A stretch of 64,000 bases of DNA from RGIG1927 sp045546275. GTDB lineage: Bacteria; Bacillota; Clostridia; UMGS1883. The position numbers and the translations under genes were made by a program. The DNA lies in NCBI GenBank assembly GCA_045546275.1, contig JAZQCM010000014.1, positions 124,001 to 188,000 on the forward strand, given 5' to 3'. The notes beneath the pieces were generated by a model. The model made no database searches. It was given only the letters and a program-made list of their open reading frames with translations, and was not told where the DNA came from. Below, one piece after another: positions 59,931-64,000 of the stretch. Within the stretch, counting starts at the first letter, position 1; each line of letters starts with the position of its first letter.

Positions 59931-60327
59931 GCTTGAACCATGTAAAAACTGCTGCAATTATACTGCCTATTGCGCTGGAGATTATATATGCCTCAAAAAT
60001 GAATACAAAGCCAAAACTATACCCAAGGCTTAATTCATCGTAGCCTGTTATAAGCTTACACAGCATTAAATCTATTTTAGAAAAAAGGTACACTAAAATA
60101 AAAACAAAAGATACACAAAAGCAAATAGCAAGCTTTTTAAAAAACTCCTTTAAAGAAGGGCTTATTAAAAAGCGTGTAAGAAAAACTGCAGGAACTAACA
60201 AAAAAACATTCATCAGAGCTGACAAAATTTCTGCAAAAGGGGAAGGGGCATACACGATTAAATTTAATAAAACAAAGAGATACAGCGGACAAAATATCCC
60301 CATAAGAATTGCTTTTGAAATTTTCAT
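59911..60327 (-). CDS. Small membrane protein of unknown function
   Basis: This 138-residue hydrophobic protein has four predicted helices (about residues 8-27, 33-52, 65-85 and 105-128) and a basic tail (KQKKK). No family recognised. AAGGTGG lies about 5 bases before the ATG. It is the last gene of the operon DUF2975, HTH, DUF4173-like, this gene, starting 9 bases after the DUF4173-like stop, so it is probably a membrane partner of that group. Confidence 0.75.
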   Translation of the reverse strand: MKISKAILMGIFCPLYLFVLLNLIVYAPSPFAEILSALMNVFLLVPAVFLTRFLISPSLKEFFKKLAICFCVSFVFILVYLFSKIDLMLCKLITGYDELSLGYSFGFVFIFEAYIISSAIGSIIAAVFTWFKQKKKTP

Positions 60328-60336
60328 AAAACCACC

Positions 60337-61572
60337 TTAACTGTTTAAATAAACCGATAAACCTTCAAAATTAACAAAGAACAGAATAACAAGCATTGCA
60401 TAAGTAATATAAATCATTGTCTGTGAAAGCTTAAAGCTTTCCTTTTTTAGCTTTATAACAGAAAGCACAAAGGTTATTGTAAGAAGCAACATAAACCAGA
60501 TTGTGTAAAAACGCTTTGGTGTAAAGCCGTAGGCTGAGATGTATAAAAGCATTTTTGAAAAGGCTGTGCCAATAATTAATATGGTTGCAAAAGAAAGAAT
60601 TACGGACAGTGCTTTAATAAGCTTATTGGCAGTTTTTTTGTTTGCAAAATACATAACCAATCCATTAATGCAGGCAACTATACACAAGTTAAAAAAGCCT
60701 GAGCGGGCAAAGCTTGAATAGGTTTCACCTGCAGGCAGTGTGCCGCCAATGCATTTTATAACACCCAAAAGCTGAGAAAAAAAGAAAATCCCGTAAAAGA
60801 AAATCAGTATTGACAAAACTGTTTGGGATATAACAAAAGGGATTGCATTGTAAGCTTTTGTTTCTTCTTTTCTTTTTTCGCCGTTGTAAAAGGCTGCGAA
60901 AAGATAAAACGAAGCAAAGAGCGTAACGGGGTTTACATACCTTGCAATGTTAAATCCCGAAAAAAAGCTTGCTATCATATCAGCCAGGGCACCTGCAAAG
61001 CTATTAAAAAACATATCCGACAAAAGAAGTGAGCCCACCAGTAAAACTATGGGAATGCTTACAACTACACCCATAGCTACAAGCATTATGTTTTTTCTTT
61101 TGTGTGCAACACTTTCCTTAATTGAGCCAAGTGGTGCAAAAAGAGCTAAAGGCAGTGAAAGAAAGCTTTTAAAAGGAAAAAAAACGCTTTTTGCCACAGA
61201 ACACAAAAAATCACTTGAAAAGCTTTCGTCGTAGGAGCTTAAAGCAAATAGCAAAGCCGAAAGGTGCAACACCAAAAACCACAAAAGCTCAGTTTCCTCA
61301 CTCATGGTTTTGGTAAAAGCTGCAAGGGACAAAACCACCGATGCACCTAAAAGAAACAAATTCATTTTATTGAATGCTCTTCTTAAATAAACATATGCAC
61401 CGCCTATAAGAAGAAACATGAAGGTGAAAATGGTCACCTTGTAAGGGGCATACCATGTGATAACAAGGTTAAAGTAAACCGAGCCCAAAACAAGGAACAG
61501 AATTGCAAAAATAAAGTGATAAAAATCAAACTCATACTTAGGCTGTTCAATATATTCTTTTTCCGAAAACAT
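60337..61572 (-). CDS. DUF4173/DUF4153-like polytopic membrane protein
   Basis: This 411-residue protein has about ten to eleven hydrophobic helices. The C-terminal half contains AGETYSSFARSGFFNLCIVA and YGFTPKRFYTIW, the pattern I know from DUF4173-type proteins. The function is unknown. AAGGAGG sits 7 bases before the ATG; the start is 2 bases after the HTH gene's stop. Position within an HTH-controlled membrane operon suggests an envelope role. Confidence 0.8.
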   Translation of the reverse strand: MFSEKEYIEQPKYEFDFYHFIFAILFLVLGSVYFNLVITWYAPYKVTIFTFMFLLIGGAYVYLRRAFNKMNLFLLGASVVLSLAAFTKTMSEETELLWFLVLHLSALLFALSSYDESFSSDFLCSVAKSVFFPFKSFLSLPLALFAPLGSIKESVAHKRKNIMLVAMGVVVSIPIVLLVGSLLLSDMFFNSFAGALADMIASFFSGFNIARYVNPVTLFASFYLFAAFYNGEKRKEETKAYNAIPFVISQTVLSILIFFYGIFFFSQLLGVIKCIGGTLPAGETYSSFARSGFFNLCIVACINGLVMYFANKKTANKLIKALSVILSFATILIIGTAFSKMLLYISAYGFTPKRFYTIWFMLLLTITFVLSVIKLKKESFKLSQTMIYITYAMLVILFFVNFEGLSVYLNS

Positions 61573-61574
61573 AT

Positions 61575-61781
61575 TCAGTCCTCCTTGTATTCTAAAATAT
61601 CTCCCGGAGTGCAGTTGAGAATTTTGCATATAGCATCCAAAGTGGAAAAGCGGATTGCTTTTGCCTTGCCCGTTTTTAAAATGGACAAATTAGCCTGTGT
61701 AATTCCCACCTTTTCACTAAGCTCCATAAGTGAAATTTTTCTTTTTGCCATCATAACATCAAGATTTACAATAATAGCCAT
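61575..61781 (-). CDS. Cro/CI-type HTH regulator (YozG-like)
   Basis: This 68-residue single-domain DNA-binding protein has the recognition helix region in KVGITQANLSILKTGKAKAIRF (first residues about 24-33), followed by LDAICKILNCTPGDIL. The YozG/HTH_26 group almost always sits next to a DUF2975 membrane protein, as here. AAGGAGGGG precedes the ATG. It probably binds the 17-base palindrome upstream of the operon and represses it, possibly under the control of the DUF2975 partner; this is inference. Confidence 0.9.
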   Translation of the reverse strand: MAIIVNLDVMMAKRKISLMELSEKVGITQANLSILKTGKAKAIRFSTLDAICKILNCTPGDILEYKED

Positions 61782-61792
61782 ATTACCCCTCC

Positions 61793-62224
61793 TTAAATTG
61801 TAAAGTCGTTTTCTTCACGAAGGATAATCGCCTTTTGGAAAACATTTTTAATTACCGTTAAAATAAGTCCAAAGAAAAGTGCCGCAAAGGAAATAAGTGT
61901 CATTGAAATAAAGCCCTTGCGGAAAATGAAGTATTCAACGCCTACAAAAATACAAGAGTAGGACAAAACCGAAAGTAAAACCACGTTTTCTTTCACAAAA
62001 AGCTTGTCCTTTGTAAGGTTTATAAGAAGCTTTAACAAGGATAAAAGGCACAAAAACCCCGGAAGTGCCGATATGTATAAGGGGAGAAGAAGGTGCGAGG
62101 CTTCCCTCACTTCACGGCTTTGGGACATGTTTTCAAGTATTGCAGGCAGCTTAAAGGTTAAAACAATTAAAACAATAAATAAAGTGCAGGTTGCCGCAAT
62201 TGATAAATAAACGCTTTTTTTCAT
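61793..62224 (-). CDS. DUF2975 membrane protein
   Basis: This 143-residue protein has four hydrophobic helices with the DUF2975 layout (YoaS-like): helix 1 near residues 5-23, helix 2 near 47-65, helix 3 near 78-97 and helix 4 near 106-125. GAAAGG lies about 8 bases before the ATG. It is the first gene of the operon and is paired with the YozG-like HTH gene 11 bases downstream. The frame is open further upstream through the palindrome, but the ribosome binding site decides the start. Confidence 0.85.
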   Translation of the reverse strand: MKKSVYLSIAATCTLFIVLIVLTFKLPAILENMSQSREVREASHLLLPLYISALPGFLCLLSLLKLLINLTKDKLFVKENVVLLSVLSYSCIFVGVEYFIFRKGFISMTLISFAALFFGLILTVIKNVFQKAIILREENDFTI

Positions 62225-62246
62225 AAAATCATTCCTTTCAATTGTG

Positions 62247-62275
62247 AGTATAGCACCCGAAAATGCGAAAGTCAA
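62247..62275 (-). promoter_or_regulatory. Promoter of the DUF2975-HTH operon
   Basis: TTGACT and TATACT on the minus strand are 17 bases apart. The -35 overlaps the left end of the long palindrome. Confidence 0.88.
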
Positions 62276-62310
62276 TATATATTTATCGAAAAACGATAAA
62301 TATATATTGA
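62272..62310. promoter_or_regulatory. Long palindromic operator candidate
   Basis: Two perfect 17-base arms (TCAATATATATTTATCG and its complement) flank AAAAA. The element overlaps the -35 of the DUF2975-HTH operon and ends in TTGACA on the other strand. It suits a dimeric Cro-type regulator. Confidence 0.75.
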
Positions 62311-62312
62311 CA

Positions 62313-62340
62313 AAAGAGCACACCAAAGGGTGTGCTCTTT
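62313..62340. terminator. Terminator of the MntR/DtxR-type gene
   Basis: AAAGAGCACACC and GGTGTGCTCTTT are perfect complements around AAAG. On the minus strand the stem runs into TTTTG. It directly abuts the palindromic operator. Confidence 0.85.
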
Positions 62341-62341
62341 G

Positions 62342-62716
62342 TCATATAATATTAGACTTTTCTAAAAATTCCTTTAATTTTTCAAAGGTTGTCTCGCTTA
62401 AATCGTGCTCAATCTTACAGCTGTCTTCCATGGCTGTTTCTTCATCCACACCGATATGGATTAAAAGTCGGGTTAAAAATTCGTGGCGCTCGTACACCTT
62501 TTTTGCAATTTCCATTCCCGAGTCGGTAAGAGCAATAAAACCATGCTCGTCTACCTGTATGTACCCTTTCTCACGAAGGGATTTCATGGCTATGGAGACA
62601 GAGGGCTTTGTAAAATTCAGCGCATGAGCAATATCAATGCTTCTCACACTTCCGTTTTTGTTTTTAAGCATCAATATGGCTTCGAGATAATCCTCCAGGG
62701 ACTGATTATTACGCAA
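62342..62716 (-). CDS. DtxR/MntR-family metal-dependent regulator
   Basis: This 124-residue repressor has an N-terminal winged HTH (KPSVSIAMKSLREKGYI, about residues 37-53) and a dimerisation/metal domain; no SH3-like third domain. Aligned with Bacillus MntR, the metal-site residues are D9, E12, H78, C100, E103 and H104. D9 and E12 are the manganese-type pattern, while C100 replaces the Glu of MntR and is the iron-type residue of DtxR. The start is TTG, 6 bases after GGAGGG. It follows rpoD by 25 bases. It is a good candidate to control feoAB or a manganese importer elsewhere, but I found no matching operator in front of feoA. Confidence 0.88.
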   Translation of the reverse strand: MRNNQSLEDYLEAILMLKNKNGSVRSIDIAHALNFTKPSVSIAMKSLREKGYIQVDEHGFIALTDSGMEIAKKVYERHEFLTRLLIHIGVDEETAMEDSCKIEHDLSETTFEKLKEFLEKSNII

Positions 62717-62741
62717 AAAATTCCCTCCTAAATTGTATATA

Positions 62742-63839
62742 TTATAATTCTAAGAAATCCTTAAGCTTTTTGCTTCTGGAAGGATGACGGAGCTTACGAA
62801 GAGCCTTAGCTTCAATCTGACGAATTCTTTCTCTTGTAACGTTAAACACGCCGCCAACCTCTTCAAGTGTTCTTGCTTTGCCGTCAACCAAGCCGAAACG
62901 AAGTCTTAACACCATTTCTTCACGGGGTGCAAGTGTGCCCAATACTTCCATGAGCTGTTCCTTTAAAAGCATGAAGGATGCAGCTTCGCTGGGTGCGGGA
63001 GCATCGTCATCGGGAATGAAGTCGCCAAGATGGCTGTCTTCTTCTTCACCAATGGGTGTTTCCAAAGAAACAGGCTCCTGTGCAATCTTCATGATTTCAC
63101 GAACCTTTTCCAAACTCATGTTCATTTCCTTTGCAATTTCCTCGGGAGTAGGTTCACGGCCTAATTCCTGAAGTAACTGTCTTGAAACACGGATAAGCTT
63201 GTTAATTGTTTCAACCATATGAACAGGTATACGGATAGTTCTTGCCTGGTCAGCAATTGCACGGGTAATTGCCTGTCTTATCCACCATGTTGCATAGGTG
63301 GAGAACTTGTAGCCCTTTGTGTAGTCAAACTTTTCAACTGCCTTAATAAGACCAAGGTTACCCTCCTGGATAAGGTCAAGGAAAAGCATGCCACGGCCAA
63401 CATAACGCTTTGCAATGCTTACAACCAGTCTGAGGTTTGCTTCTGTAAGCTTCTGGCGGGCTTCTTCGTCACCTTCAGCCATTTTTCTTGCACATTCGTG
63501 CTCTTCTTCGGGTGTAAGAAGGGGAACCTTACCAATTTCCTTAAGGTACATTCTTACATGGTCATCAACGCTGATACCCTCGGGAACTGACAAATCCTCA
63601 GGGTCATCGGGAGTTTCTGTTTCGTCAATTTTTGCAAGCTCGGAGTCTAAATCGCCAATAACGTCAACACCAAAGGAATCCAATGTTTCATGGATTTTTT
63701 CAATCTGGTCAGCATCAAGCTCCAACTCGGAGAGTGCTTCTTCAATTTCCTTTTCGGTAAGAACACCTTTCTGCTTGCCCTTTTCAAGAAGGTCCTTTAT
63801 GGCTTGCTTCTTGTTGTTAGCACCTGTATTTTCACTCAT
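62742..63839 (-). CDS. rpoD: Primary RNA polymerase sigma factor (sigma-A/sigma-70)
   Basis: RpoD directs RNA polymerase to housekeeping promoters. The N-terminal region 1.1-like part is acidic (about residues 1-90), followed by region 1.2 (DDHVRMYLKEIG), region 2 with DLIQEGNLGL and FSTYATWWIRQAITRAI, region 3, and region 4.2 with VTRERIRQIEAKALRKLRHP. The start 9 bases after GAAAGG was chosen over an ATG that touches this site; the product is 365 residues, normal for Clostridia. dnaG lies directly upstream, as in the macromolecular synthesis operon. Confidence 0.97.
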   Translation of the reverse strand: MSENTGANNKKQAIKDLLEKGKQKGVLTEKEIEEALSELELDADQIEKIHETLDSFGVDVIGDLDSELAKIDETETPDDPEDLSVPEGISVDDHVRMYLKEIGKVPLLTPEEEHECARKMAEGDEEARQKLTEANLRLVVSIAKRYVGRGMLFLDLIQEGNLGLIKAVEKFDYTKGYKFSTYATWWIRQAITRAIADQARTIRIPVHMVETINKLIRVSRQLLQELGREPTPEEIAKEMNMSLEKVREIMKIAQEPVSLETPIGEEEDSHLGDFIPDDDAPAPSEAASFMLLKEQLMEVLGTLAPREEMVLRLRFGLVDGKARTLEEVGGVFNVTRERIRQIEAKALRKLRHPSRSKKLKDFLEL

Positions 63840-63845
63840 TGATAT

Positions 63846-64000
63846 CATCCTTTCAATGATTTTTGTTTTTGAAGTAATTGAGAGAGGGCACTTGTGTCGC
63901 CTGCGGCAGTTGCCTCGGCAATTTTAATTTTAATCATTTCCGCCTCAATCACATTTATATAATCAACTGCCGCCTTCATGGGGTCAGCAATCTGATCCGG
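63846..64000 (-). CDS. dnaG: DNA primase, C-terminal fragment (truncated by the window edge)
   Basis: An open frame enters from the right edge and ends in TGA 6 bases before the rpoD start. The 51 visible residues are helical and charged, for example DYINVIEAEMIKIKIAEAT and SALSQLLQKQKSLKG. This resembles the C-terminal helicase-binding end of DnaG in Firmicutes. The position immediately upstream of rpoD on the same strand is the standard place of dnaG. No catalytic motif is within the window, so the call rests on position and on tail character. Confidence 0.75.

Noticed and set aside
1236..62224. A riboswitch or T-box leader in any of the intergenic regions
   Set aside because: The leaders are short and the stems seen do not match the conserved cores of riboswitches that I can recognise.
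1..64000. CRISPR arrays, prophage or intact insertion sequences
   Set aside because: No regularly spaced direct repeats, transposase, integrase or phage structural genes were found; the repeats seen are short and intergenic.

Overview
The window looks like a chromosomal stretch of an anaerobic, endospore-forming, low-to-moderate GC Gram-positive bacterium of the class Clostridia, probably a gut or other polysaccharide-rich-habitat member. The signs are spoIVA, an oxygen-sensitive class III ribonucleotide reductase, a Firmicutes-type glgC/glgD pair, a large Alu-containing SRP RNA upstream of dnaX-ebfC-recR-yaaL (the Bacillus order), a type A RNase P RNA, the dnaG-rpoD pair, strong AGGAGG ribosome binding sites and near-consensus sigma-A promoters with 17-base spacers. 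No species is named here because nothing in the sequence fixes one.

Layout. 1-7.8 kb is a glycogen cluster: glgB (cut by the window edge), glgC, glgD, glgA, then glgP with its own promoter. 7.8-10.3 kb holds a DUF378 small membrane protein and tex. 10.3-14.4 kb (minus strand) is a deoxynucleotide block, nrdG-nrdD-trxB, in which NrdD carries a C-terminal thioredoxin-like domain and has an NrdR-box promoter. 14.5-18.4 kb (minus) carries a phosphoglucomutase, which links glycogen to glycolysis, and the ferrous iron importer feoAB. 18.6-23.3 kb has two secreted proteins, a multidomain GH43-like enzyme and an unrecognised partner. 23.4-25.2 kb is a three-gene operon of a 57-residue membrane protein, an HD phosphohydrolase and a WYL regulator. 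It is followed by spoIVA, a FAD/Rieske oxidoreductase, a secreted copper-amine-oxidase-N-domain protein, NAD(P)H-hydrate repair (nnrE-nnrD fusion) and tRNA-Ser(GGA). 31-37 kb contains an EamA transporter with an Fe-S aldo/keto reductase, a DHHW-MBOAT acyltransferase pair and a MATE exporter. 37.4-45.1 kb is the replication/repair block: SRP RNA, dnaX, ebfC, recR, yaaL, addA, a Lys/Glu/Pro-rich membrane-anchored protein and tRNA-Gly(GCC).

45.2-55.7 kb is taken up by two tandem, separately transcribed giant secreted paralogues (about 1650 and 1780 residues). They share a BNR_4-like beta-propeller, a Big_4 Ig domain and a C-terminal beta-rich domain, and are probably polysaccharide-active enzymes. 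55.8-59.9 kb contains a PAP2 phosphatase, a Cof-type HAD phosphatase, a YczE-like membrane protein, trmK, a Nif3-family protein and rnpB. 59.9-62.3 kb is a minus-strand operon (DUF2975, Cro-type HTH, DUF4173-like, small membrane protein) whose promoter is overlapped by a 17-base perfect palindrome. The window ends with a DtxR/MntR-type regulator, rpoD and the 3' end of dnaG.

How it fits together: polymer breakdown outside the cell (GH43-like and BNR_4 proteins) could feed hexoses that pass through phosphoglucomutase into or out of glycogen. The most informative points for follow-up are the NrdD-thioredoxin fusion beside trxB, the tandem giant exoproteins, the palindrome-controlled HTH operon, the hybrid metal site of the MntR/DtxR-type regulator, and several uncharacterised intergenic hairpins and repeats.
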